Below, piece by piece: positions 53,347 through 64,000 of a DNA stretch of 64,000 bases. Source of the stretch: Auanema rhodensis (Eukaryota > Nematoda > Chromadorea > Rhabditida > Rhabditidae); the NCBI GenBank assembly GCA_964057225.1, contig OZ059900.1:24071638-24135637 (forward strand), read 5' to 3'. Under the pieces are notes generated by a model that worked only from the letters and a program-made list of their open reading frames with translations, did not search any database and was not told where the DNA came from. Every line of letters starts with the position of its first letter. The first letter of the stretch is position 1. The position numbers were made by a program, and so were the translations under genes.

Positions 53347-55740
53347 ATTTTATTATGCTGGAAAACCAGTTTTTGGAAATTTCGCTGTAAACAAGGTTTT
53401 GACTTACGATTTCATGTGTTCAAACTCATGCAATGTCAATGAAACCTAGCTCAAAATTGTTCGTACAACGTCTAGTTCCACTTTCACGACAAAAAAACAG
53501 GGGTTAGAAAATTAAGGAAATTAGCATATTCTGAGGGCACGCCCCTTATGGCTAATATTGATTAAATCGATTTTTGTTCATATGAGTCGTCAAATGCAAC
53601 GAATTTCAGCGTGTTACAAACTAAAATGAAGCATTTTACATGCTGAACACTAGAAAAATACAAAAACACAGTGTTTCCCATGAGAAATATTTTATTATGC
53701 TGGAAAACCAGTTTTTGGAAATTTCGCTGTAAACAAGGTTTTGACTTACGATTTCATGTGTTCAAACTCATGCAATGTCAATGAAACCTAGCTCAAAATT
53801 GTTCGTACAACGTCTAGTTCCACTTTCACGACAAAAAAACAGGGGTTAGAAAATTAAGGAAATTAGCATATTCTGAGGGCACGCCCCTTATGGCTAATAT
53901 TGATTAAATCGATTTTTGTTCATATGAGTCGTCAAATGCAACGAATTTCAGCGTGTTACATACTAAAATGAAGCATTTTACATGCTGAACACTAGAAAAA
54001 TACAAAAACACAGTATTCCCCATGAGAAATATTTTATTATGCTGGAAAACCAGTTTTTGGAAATTTCGCTGTAAACAAGGTTTTGACTTACGATTTCATG
54101 TGTTCAAACTCATGCAATGTCAATGAAACCTAGCTCAAAATTGTTCGTACAACGTCTAGTTCCACTTTCACGACAAAAAAATAGGGGTTAGAAAATTAAG
54201 GAAATTAGCATATTCTGAGGGCACGCCCCTTATGGCTAATATTGATTAAATCGATTTTTGTTCATATGAGTCGTCAAATGCAACGAATTTCAGCGTGTTA
54301 CATACTAAAATGAAGCATTTTACATGCTGAACACTAGATAAATACAAAAACACAGTATTTCCCATGAGAAATATTTTATTATGCTGGAAAACCAGTTTTT
54401 GGAAATTTCGCTGTAAACAAGGTTTTGACTTACGATTTCATGTGTTCAAACTCATGCAATGTCAATGAAACCTAGCTCAAAATTGTTCGTACAACGTCTA
54501 GTTCCACTTTCACGACAAAAAAACAGGGGTTAGAAAATTAAGGAAATTAGCATATTCTGAGGGCACGCCCCTTATGGCTAATATTGATTAAATCGATTTT
54601 TGTTCATATGAGTCGTCAAATGCAACGAATTTCAGCGTGTTACATACTAAAATGAAGCATTTTACATGCTGAACACTAGAAAAATACAAAAACACTGTAT
54701 TTCCCATGAGAAATATTTTATTATGCTGGAAAACCAGTTTTTGGAAATTTCGCTGTAAACAAGGTTTTGACTTACGATTTCATGTGTTCAAACTCATGCA
54801 ATGTCAATGAAACCTAGCTCAAAATTGTTCGTACAACGTCTAGTTCCACTTTCACGACAAAAAAACAGGGGTTAGAAAATTAAGGAAATTAGCATATTCT
54901 GAGGGCACGCCCCTTATGGCTAATATTGATTAAATCGATTTTTGTTCATATGAGTCGTCAAATGCAACGAATTTCAGCGTGTTACATACTAAAATGAAGC
55001 ATTTTACATGCTGAACACTAGAAGAATACAAAAACACAGTATTTCCCATGAGAAATATTTTATTATGCTGGAAAACCAGTTTGTGGAAATTTCGCTGTAA
55101 ACAAGGTTTTGACTTACGATTTCATGTGTTCAAACTCATGCAATGTTAATGAATCCTAGCTCAAAATTGTTCGTACAACGTCTAGTTCCACTTTCACGAC
55201 AAAAAAACAGGGGTTAGAAAATTAAGGAAATTAGCATATTCTGAGGGCACGCCCCTTATGGCTAATATTGATTAAATCGATTTTTGTTCATATGAGTCGT
55301 CAAATGCAACGAATTTCAGCGTGTTACATACTAAAATGAAGCATTTTACATGCTGAACACTAGAAAAATACAAAAACACAGTATTTCCCATGAGAAATAT
55401 TTTATCATGCTGGAAAACCAGTTTTTGGAAATTTCGCTGTAAACAAGGTTTTGACTTACGATTTCATGTGTTCAAACTCATGCAATGTCAATGAAACCTA
55501 GCTCAAAATTGTTTGTACAACGTCTAGTTCCACTTTCACGACAAAAAAACAAGGGTTAGAAAATTAAGGAAATTAGCATATTCTGAGGGCACGCCCCTTA
55601 TGGCTAATATTGATTAAATCGATTTTTGTTCATATGAGTCGTCAAATGCAACGAATTTCAGCGTGTTACAAACTAAAATGAAGCATTTTACATGCTGAAC
55701 ACTAGAAAAATACAAAAACACAGTGTTTCCCATGAGAAAT
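53005..55740. repeat. Eight-unit block, copy 1 (2736 bp)
   Basis: Units 156-163 in order: CAACGTC unit, A273/GTGTTTCCC unit, ATTCCCC-tail unit, TAGATAAAT unit (54031), CACTGTAT unit (54373), E, F with GTTAATG, and B. All eight return in the same order 2736 bp downstream. Private to this copy are CTATTTCC in the first unit, ATAGGGG near 54181 and GAATCC in the F unit. Its last unit (55399) is a hybrid: B head with C8, T116 and A154, but an A273/GTGTTTCCC tail. Confidence 0.92.
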
Positions 55741-58476
55741 ATTTTATTATGCTGGAAAACCAGTTTTTGGAAATTTCGCTGTAAACAAGGTTTTGACTTA
55801 CGATTTCATGTGTTCAAACTCATGCAACGTCAATGAAACCTAGCTCAAAATTGTTCGTACAACGTCTAGTTCCACTTTCACGACAAAAAAACAGGGGTTA
55901 GAAAATTAAGGAAATTAGCATATTCTGAGGGCACGCCCCTTATGGCTAATATTGATTAAATCGATTTTTGTTCATATGAGTCGTCAAATGCAACGAATTT
56001 CAGCGTGTTACACACTAAAATGAAGCATTTCACATGCTGAACACTAGAAAAATACAAAAACACAGTATTTCCCATGAGAAATATTTTATTATGCTGGAAA
56101 ACCAGTTTTTGGAAATTTCGCTGTAAACAAGGTTTTGACTTACGATTTCATGTGTTCAAACTCATGCAATGTCAATGAAACCTAGCTCAAAATTGTTCGT
56201 ACAACGTCTAGTTCCACTTTCACGACAAAAAAACAGGGGTTAGAAAATTAAGGAAATTAGCATATTCTGAGGGCACGCCCCTTATGGCTAATATTGATTA
56301 AATCGATTTTTGTTCATATGAGTCGTCAAATGCAACGAATTTCAGCGTGTTACAAACTAAAATGAAGCATTTTACATGCTGAACACTAGAAAAATACAAA
56401 AACACAGTGTTTCCCATGAGAAATATTTTATTATGCTGGAAAACCAGTTTTTGGAAATTTCGCTGTAAACAAGGTTTTGACTTACGATTTCATGTGTTCA
56501 AACTCATGCAATGTCAATGAAACCTAGCTCAAAATTGTTCGTACAACGTCTAGTTCCACTTTCACGACAAAAAAACAGGGGTTAGAAAATTAAGGAAATT
56601 AGCATATTCTGAGGGCACGCCCCTTATGGCTAATATTGATTAAATCGATTTTTGTTCATATGAGTCGTCAAATGCAACGAATTTCAGCGTGTTACATACT
56701 AAAATGAAGCATTTTACATGCTGAACACTAGAAAAATACAAAAACACAGTATTCCCCATGAGAAATATTTTATTATGCTGGAAAACCAGTTTTTGGAAAT
56801 TTCGCTGTAAACAAGGTTTTGACTTACGATTTCATGTGTTCAAACTCATGCAATGTCAATGAAACCTAGCTCAAAATTGTTCGTACAACGTCTAGTTCCA
56901 CTTTCACGACAAAAAAACAGGGGTTAGAAAATTAAGGAAATTAGCATATTCTGAGGGCACGCCCCTTATGGCTAATATTGATTAAATCGATTTTTGTTCA
57001 TATGAGTCGTCAAATGCAACGAATTTCAGCGTGTTACATACTAAAATGAAGCATTTTACATGCTGAACACTAGATAAATACAAAAACACAGTATTTCCCA
57101 TGAGAAATATTTTATTATGCTGGAAAACCAGTTTTTGGAAATTTCGCTGTAAACAAGGTTTTGACTTACGATTTCATGTGTTCAAACTCATGCAATGTCA
57201 ATGAAACCTAGCTCAAAATTGTTCGTACAACGTCTAGTTCCACTTTCACGACAAAAAAACAGGGGTTAGAAAATTAAGGAAATTAGCATATTCTGAGGGC
57301 ACGCCCCTTATGGCTAATATTGATTAAATCGATTTTTGTTCATATGAGTCGTCAAATGCAACGAATTTCAGCGTGTTACATACTAAAATGAAGCATTTTA
57401 CATGCTGAACACTAGAAAAATACAAAAACACTGTATTTCCCATGAGAAATATTTTATTATGCTGGAAAACCAGTTTTTGGAAATTTCGCTGTAAACAAGG
57501 TTTTGACTTACGATTTCATGTGTTCAAACTCATGCAATGTCAATGAAACCTAGCTCAAAATTGTTCGTACAACGTCTAGTTCCACTTTCACGACAAAAAA
57601 ACAGGGGTTAGAAAATTAAGGAAATTAGCATATTCTGAGGGCACGCCCCTTATGGCTAATATTGATTAAATCGATTTTTGTTCATATGAGTCGTCAAATG
57701 CAACGAATTTCAGCGTGTTACATACTAAAATGAAGCATTTTACATGCTGAACACTAGAAGAATACAAAAACACAGTATTTCCCATGAGAAATATTTTATT
57801 ATGCTGGAAAACCAGTTTGTGGAAATTTCGCTGTAAACAAGGTTTTGACTTACGATTTCATGTGTTCAAACTCATGCAATGTTAATGAAACCTAGCTCAA
57901 AATTGTTCGTACAACGTCTAGTTCCACTTTCACGACAAAAAAACAGGGGTTAGAAAATTAAGGAAATTAGCATATTCTGAGGGCACGCCCCTTATGGCTA
58001 ATATTGATTAAATCGATTTTTGTTCATATGAGTCGTCAAATGCAACGAATTTCAGCGTGTTACATACTTAAATGAAGCATTTTACATGCTGAACACTAGA
58101 AAAATACAAAAACACAGTATTTCCCATGAGAAATATTTTATCATGCTGGAAAACCAGTTTTTGGAAATTTCGCTGTAAACAAGGTTTTGACTTACGATTT
58201 CATGTGTTCAAACTCATGCAATGTCAATGAAACCTAGCTCAAAATTGTTTGTACAACGTCTAGTTCCACTTTCACGACAAAAAAACAAGGGTTAGAAAAT
58301 TAAGGAAATTAGCATATTCTGAGGGCACGCCCCTTATGGCTAATATTGATTAAATCGATTTTTGTTCATATGAGTCGTCAAATGCAACGAATTTCAGCGT
58401 GTTACATACTAAAATGAAGCATTTTACATGCTGAACACTAGAAAAATACAAAAACACAGTATTTCCCATGAGAAAT
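55741..58476. repeat. Eight-unit block, copy 2 (2736 bp)
   Basis: Units 164-171 repeat units 156-163 with the shared rare TAGATAAAT (56767), CACTGTAT (57109) and GTTAATG (57793) markers. CATACTTAAATG at the end of unit 170 is private here and returns only in the unit at 62241. The last unit (58135) is a complete B with an ordinary T273 tail, which is the arrangement expected at the far end of a duplication whose crossover fell inside unit 163. Confidence 0.92.
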
Positions 58477-59845
58477 ATTTTATCATGCTGGAAAACCAGT
58501 TTTTGGAAATTTCGCTGTAAACAAGGTTTTGACTTACGATTTCATGTGTTCAAACTCATGCAATGTCAATGAAACCTAGCTCAAAATTGTTTGTACAACG
58601 TCTAGTTCCACTTTCACGACAAAAAAACAAGGGTTAGATAAATTAAGGAAATTAGCATATTCTGAGGGCACGCCCCTTATGGCTAATATTGATTAAATCG
58701 ATTTTTGTTCATATGAGTCGTCAAATGCAACGAATTTCAGCGTGTTACATACTAAAATGAAGCATTTTACATGCTGAACACTAGAAAAATACAAAAACAC
58801 AGTATTTCCCATGAGAAATATTTTATTATGCTGGAAAACCAGTTTTTGGAAATTTCGCTGTAAACAAGGTTTTGACTTACGATTTCATGTGTTCAAACTC
58901 ATGCAATGTCAATGAAACCTAGCTCAAAATTGTTCGTACAACGTCTAGTTCCACTTTCACGACAAAAAAACAGGGGTTAGAAAATTAAGGAAATTAGCAT
59001 ATTCTGAGGGCACGCCCCTTATGGCTAATATTGATTAAATCGATTTTTGTTCATATGAGTCGTCAAATGCAACGAATTTCAGCGTGTTACACACTAAAAT
59101 GAAACATTTCACATGCTGAACACTAGAAGAATACAAAAACACAGTATTTCCCATGAGAAATATTTTATTATGCTGGAAAACCAGTTTTTCGAAATTTCGC
59201 TGTAAACAAGGTTTTGACTTACGATTTCATGTGTTCAAACTCATGCAATGTCAATGAAACCTAGCTCAAAATTGTTCGTACAACGTCTAGTTCCACTTTC
59301 ACGACAAAAAAACAAGGGTTAGAAAATTAAGGAAATTAGCATATTCTGAGGGCACGCCCCTTATGGCTAATATTGATTAAATCGATTTTTGTTCATATGA
59401 GTCGTCAAATGCAACGAATTTCAGCGTGTTACATACTAAAATGAAGCATTTTACATGCTGAAGACTAGAAAAATACAAAAACACAGTATTTCCCATGAGA
59501 AATATTTTATTATGCTGGAAAACCAGTTTTTGGAAATTTCGCTGTAAACAAGGTTTTGACTTACGATTTCATGTGTTCAAACTCATGCAATGTCAATGAA
59601 ACCTAGCTCAAAATTGTTCGTACAACGTCTAGTTCCACTTTCACGACAAAAAAACAGGGGTTAGAAAATTAAGGAAATTAGCATATTCTGAGGGCACGCC
59701 CCTTATGGCTAATATTGATTAAATCGATTTTTGTTCATATGAGTCGTCAAATGCAACGAATTTCAGCGTGTTACATACTAAAATGAAGCATTTTACATGC
59801 TGAACACTAGAAAAATACAAAAACACAGTATTTCCCATGAGAAAT
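58477..59845. repeat. Four-unit block B-C-D-A, copy 1 (1369 bp)
   Basis: Units 172-175. The B unit has a T inserted in GTTAGAAAATT (GTTAGATAAATT, T at 58639), making it 343 bp. The C unit has GAAACATTT instead of GAAGCATTT, and the D unit has GAAGACT. All three private markers recur in the next four units. Confidence 0.92.
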
Positions 59846-61214
59846 ATTTTATCATGCTGGAAAACCAGTTTTTGGAAATTTCGCTGTAAACAAGGTTTTG
59901 ACTTACGATTTCATGTGTTCAAACTCATGCAATGTCAATGAAACCTAGCTCAAAATTGTTTGTACAACGTCTAGTTCCACTTTCACGACAAAAAAACAAG
60001 GGTTAGATAAATTAAGGAAATTAGCATATTCTGAGGGCACGCCCCTTATGGCTAATATTGATTAAATCGATTTTTGTTCATATGAGTCGTCAAATGCAAC
60101 GAATTTCAGCGTGTTACATACTAAAATGAAGCATTTTACATGCTGAACACTAGAAAAATACAAAAACACAGTATTTCCCATGAGAAATATTTTATTATGC
60201 TGGAAAACCAGTTTTTGGAAATTTCGCTGTAAACAAGGTTTTGACTTACGATTTCATGTGTTCAAACTCATGCAATGTCAATGAAACCTAGCTCAAAATT
60301 GTTCGTACAACGTCTAGTTCCACTTTCACGACAAAAAAACAGGGGTTAGAAAATTAAGGAAATTAGCATATTCTGAGGGCACGCCCCTTATGGCTAATAT
60401 TGATTAAATCGATTTTTGTTCATATGAGTCGTCAAATGCAACGAATTTCAGCGTGTTACACACTAAAATGAAACATTTCACATGCTGAACACTAGAAGAA
60501 TACAAAAACACAGTATTTCCCATGAGAAATATTTTATTATGCTGGAAAACCAGTTTTTCGAAATTTCGCTGTAAACAAGGTTTTGACTTACGATTTCATG
60601 TGTTCAAACTCATGCAATGTCAATGAAACCTAGCTCAAAATTGTTCGTACAACGTCTAGTTCCACTTTCACGACAAAAAAACAAGGGTTAGAAAATTAAG
60701 GAAATTAGCATATTCTGAGGGCACGCCCCTTATGGCTAATATTGATTAAATCGATTTTTGTTCATATGAGTCGTCAAATGCAACGAATTTCAGCGTGTTA
60801 CATACTAAAATGAAGCATTTTACATGCTGAAGACTAGAAAAATACAAAAACACAGTATTTCCCATGAGAAATATTTTATTATGCTGGAAAACCAGTTTTT
60901 GGAAATTTCGCTGTAAACAAGGTTTTGACTTACGATTTCATGTGTTCAAACTCATGCAATGTCAATGAAACCTAGCTCAAAATTGTTCGTACAACGTCTA
61001 GTTCCACTTTCACGACAAAAAAACAGGGGTTAGAAAATTAAGGAAATTAGCATATTCTGAGGGCACGCCCCTTATGGCTAATATTGATTAAATCGATTTT
61101 TGTTCATATGAGTCGTCAAATGCAACGAATTTCAGCGTGTTACATACTAAAATGAAGCATTTTACATGCTGAACACTAGAAGAATACAAAAACACAGTAT
61201 TTCCCATGAGAAAT
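59846..61214. repeat. Four-unit block B-C-D-E, copy 2 (1369 bp)
   Basis: Units 176-179 repeat the inserted T (60008, exactly 1369 bp after 58639), GAAACATTT and GAAGACT. The fourth unit ends with G310 (type E) where copy 1 has A310. This puts the right breakpoint inside the fourth unit, before an F unit at 61215. Confidence 0.9.
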
Positions 61215-64000
61215 ATTTTATTATGCTGGAAAACCAGTTTGTGGAAATTTCGCTGTAAACAAGGTTTTGACTTACGATTTCATGTGTTCAAACTCATGCA
61301 ATGTCAATGAAACCTAGCTCAAAATTGTTCGTACAACGTCTAGTTCCACTTTCACGACAAAAAAACAGGGGTTAGAAAATTAAGGAAATTAGCATATTCT
61401 GAGGGCACGCCCCTTATGGCTAATATTGATTAAATCGATTTTTGTTCATATGAGTCGTCAAATGCAACGAATTTCAGCGTGTTACATACTAAAATGAAGC
61501 ATTTTACATGCTGAAGACTAGAAAAATACAAAAACACAGTATTTCCCATGAGAAATATTCTATTATGCTGGAAAACCAGTTTTTGGAAATTTCGCTGTAA
61601 ACAAGGTTTTGACTTACGATTTCATGTGTTCAAACTCATGCAATGTCAATGAAACCTAGCTCAAAATTGTTCGTACAACGTCTAGTTCCACTTTCACGAC
61701 AAAAAAACAGGGGTTAGAAAATTAAGGAAATTAGCATATTCTGAGGGCACGCCCCTTATGGCTAATATTGATTAAATCGATTTTTGTTCATATGAGTCGT
61801 CAAATGCAACGAATTTCAGCGTGTTACATACTAAAATGAAGCATTTTACATGCTGAACACTAGAAGAATACAAAAACACAGTATTTCCCATGAGAAATAT
61901 TTTATTATGCTGGAAAACCAGTTTGTGGAAATTTCGCTGTAAACAAGGTTTTGACTTACGATTTCATGTGTTCAAACTCATGCAATGTCAATGAAACCTA
62001 GCTCAAAATTGTTCGTACAACGTCTAGTTCCACTTTCACGACAAAAAAACAGGGGTTAGAAAATTAAGGAAATTAGCATATTCTGAGGGCACGCCCCTTA
62101 TGGCTAATATTGATTAAATCGATTTTTGTTCATATGAGTCGTCAAATGCAACGAATTTCAGCGTGTTACATACTAAAATGAAGCATTTTACATGCTGAAC
62201 ACTAGAAAAATACAAAAACACAGTATTTCCCATGAGAAATATTTTATCATGCTGGAAAACCAGTTTTTGGAAATTTCGCTGTAAACAAGGTTTTGACTTA
62301 CGATTTCATGTGTTCAAACTCATGCAATGTCAATGAAACCTAGCTCAAAATTGTTTGTACAACGTCTAGTTCCACTTTCACGACAAAAAAACAAGGGTTA
62401 GAAAATTAAGGAAATTAGCATATTCTGAGGGCACGCCCCTTATGGCTAATATTGATTAAATCGATTTTTGTTCATATGAGTCGTCAAATGCAACGAATTT
62501 CAGCGTGTTACATACTTAAATGAAGCATTTTACATGCTGAACACTAGAAAAATACAAAAACACAGTATTTCCCATGAGAAATATTTTATTATGCTGGAAA
62601 ACCAGTTTTTGGAAATTTCGCTGTAAACAAGGTTTTGACTTACGATTTCATGTGTTCAAACTCATGCAATGTCAATGAAACCTAGCTCAAAATTGTTCGT
62701 ACAACGTCTAGTTCCACTTTCACGACAAAAAAACAGGGGTTAGAAAATTAAGGAAATTAGCATATTCTGAGGGCACGCCCCTTATGGCTAATATTGATTA
62801 AATCGATTTTTGTTCATATGAGTCGTCAAATGCAACGAATTTCAGCGTGTTACACACTAAAATGAAGCATTTCACATGCTGAACACTAGAAGAATACAAA
62901 AACACAGTATTTCCCATGAGAAATATTTTATTATGCTGGAAAACCAGTTTTTCGAAATTTCGCTGTAAACAAGGTTTTGACTTACGATTTCATGTGTTCA
63001 AACTTATGCAATGTCAATGAAACCTAGCTCAAAATTGTTCGTACAACGTCTAGTTCCACTTTCACGACAAAAAAACAGGGGTTAGAAAATTAAGGAAATT
63101 AGCATATTCTGAGGGCACGCCCCTTATGGCTAATATTGATTAAATCGATTTTTGTTCATATGAGTCGTCAAATGCAACGAATTTCAGCGTGTTACAAACT
63201 AAAATGAAGCATTTTACATGCTGAACACTAGAAAAATACAAAAACACAGTATTTCCCATTTGAAATATTTTATCATGCTGGAAAACCAGTTTTTGGAAAT
63301 TTCGCTGTAAACAAGGTTTTGACTTACGATTTCATGTGTTCAAACTCATGCAATGTCAATGAAACCTAGCTCAAAATTGTTCGTACAACGTCTAGTTCCA
63401 CTTTCACGACAAAAAAACAGGGGTTAGAAAATTAAGGAAATTAGCATATTCTGAGGGCACGCCCCTTATGGCTAATATTGATTAAATCGATTTTTGTTCA
63501 TATGAGTCGTCAAATGCAACGAATTTCAGCGTGTTATATACTAAAATGAAGCATTTTACATGCTGAACACTAGAAAAATACAAAAACACAGTATTTCCCA
63601 TGAGAAATATTTTATCATGCTGGAAAACCAGTTTTTGGAAATTTCGCTGTAAACAAGGTTTTGACTTACGATTTCATGTGTTCAAACTCATGCAATGTCA
63701 ATGAAACCTAGCTCAAAATTGTTCGTACAACGTCTAGTTCCACTTTCACGACAAAAAAACAGGGGTTAGAAAATTAAGGAAATTAGCATATTCTGAGGGC
63801 ACGCCCCTTATGGCTAATATTGATTAAATCGATTTTTGTTCATATGAGTCGTCAAATGCAACGAATTTCAGCGTGTTACACATTAAAATGAAGCATTTTA
63901 CATGCTGAACACTAGAAAAATACAAAAACACAGTATTTCCCATGAGAAATATTTTATTATGCTGGAAAACCAGTTTTTGGAAATTTCGCTGTAAACAAGG
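61215..64000. repeat. Right end of window: F-E-F-B-C-D' and a haplotype seen 24 kb upstream
   Basis: Units 180-187 plus 50 bp of unit 188. The order is F (GAAGACT tail, then ATATTCTATT), E, F, B (CATACTTAAATG), C, D' (C29, G154, A273; unit at 62925 with private AACTTATGC and CATTTGAAAT), a C8/C116 unit with TTATATACT (63267), and a C8/C116 unit with CACATT (63609). The last four types match the order at 38297-39664. The array continues beyond the window. Confidence 0.85.

Larger units (their letters stand above)
38639..58476. repeat. Right-central domain with a different haplotype set (units 114-171)
   Basis: From about 38.6 kb the D type disappears after the unit at 38639, and new marker sets dominate: A273 with GTGTTTCCC tail (units at 39665, 41376, 42744, 43428, 47190, 48558, 49926, 50953, 51637, 52663, 53347, 55399, 56083), CAACGTC (C88; 40008, 41718, 43086, 47532, 48216, 51295, 51979, 53005, 55741), CACATT (39323, 46848, 47874, 49584, 50611, 52321) and C8 with T116 but G154. 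A GTGTTTCCC tail is followed by a CAACGTC unit in most cases. The stretch is built from recent duplications listed separately. Two 343-bp units occur: a T inserted in the A7 tract at 39813, and A7 to A8 at 50412-50419. No gene is present. Confidence 0.82.
1..64000. repeat. Satellite DNA array, 342-bp unit, about 187 copies
   Basis: The sequence starting at base 1 recurs at 343, 685, 1027 and so on to 63951, always in the same orientation and with only a few differences per 342 bp. Unit starts follow 1+342(n-1) up to unit 51. After that they shift by single-base indels: 341-bp units at 17101, 18468, 19835, 20176, 21201, 21542, 21883 and 22224, and 343-bp units at 39665, 50268, 58477 and 59846. 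The unit is about 34% G+C, with an A7 tract at unit bases 145-151 and a GC-rich island at 189-199. Because 342 is divisible by 3, each reading frame stays in phase from unit to unit and its stops recur in every unit, so the array is closed to long ORFs. No other sequence interrupts it. Such arrays form heterochromatin in eukaryotes, but centromeric or other location cannot be told from this window. The family is not recognised. Confidence 0.98.

Noticed and set aside
1-64000. CRISPR array
   Set aside because: The repeats are 342 bp and contiguous, with no unique spacers and no cas genes.
1-64000. Primate alpha satellite, because 342 = 2x171 and there is higher-order structure
   Set aside because: The unit does not split into two similar 171-bp halves, the characteristic alpha satellite sequence and the exact CENP-B box are not seen, and higher-order repeats occur in other eukaryotes too.
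1-64000. Tandem rRNA, histone or tRNA gene cluster
   Set aside because: A 342-bp unit is too short for rRNA or histone repeats, has stops in all frames, and shows no tRNA-like cloverleaf or A/B box pair that I could support.
1-64000. Transposon or retrotransposon fragments between units
   Set aside because: Every unit boundary abuts the next unit directly; no target-site duplications, terminal repeats or unrelated sequence were seen.

Overview
The whole 64 kb window is one uninterrupted tandem satellite DNA array. The repeat unit is 342 bp, about 34% G+C by hand count of the first unit (116 of 342). All units lie head to tail in one orientation. I count 187 complete units plus a 50-bp start of the next one at 63951-64000. 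Net indels across the array are only -4 bp: eight units of 341 bp and four of 343 bp. I see no protein gene, RNA gene, transposon insertion, inversion, unrelated spacer or CRISPR array. Arrays of this scale, with higher-order structure, are typical of eukaryotic heterochromatin (pericentromere, centromere, subtelomere or knob), so the source is almost certainly a eukaryotic nuclear genome. I do not recognise the family and cannot name the organism. The unit is twice 171 bp, but it is not recognisably primate alpha satellite.

The interest is in how the units vary. A few diagnostic positions, numbered from base 1 of the window as unit base 1, define unit types: base 8 (T/C), 27 (T/G), 29 (G/C), 88 (T/C), 116 (C/T), 154 (G/A), 273 (T/C/A), 291 (T/C), 310 (A/G) and the tail at 325-333. 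In the central part these give types A, B, C, D, E and F. The recurring order is C-D-E-F-B, a five-unit higher-order repeat of about 1710 bp. Shortened forms (C-D-A-B, C-D-E-F, F-B) and chimeric units look like products of unequal exchange.

Layout: 1-4788, plain A-type units with three-unit and two-unit periodicity. 4789-17100, C/D/E/F/B units, including a 3420-bp block present twice almost perfectly (5131-8550 and 8551-11970). 17101-22564, a cluster of 341-bp units sharing tail deletions. 22565-29746, repeats carrying three linked markers. 29747-38638, the C-D-E-F-B set again, with the cleanest five-unit copy at 30431-32140. 38639-58476, a different set of unit haplotypes with recent 4-, 5- and 8-unit duplications. 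58477-64000, return of the C/D/E/F/B set with a 1369-bp duplication; the last four units have the same type order as units about 24.3 kb to the left.

Within each unit I see three local structures: a degenerate CENP-B-box-like motif, a compound dyad around the only GC-rich stretch, and a 10-bp palindrome. CpG is not depleted, yet several diagnostic changes are C-to-T or G-to-A at CpG. No coding function is supported. The one longer open frame exists only because one unit lost a stop codon by a single substitution.
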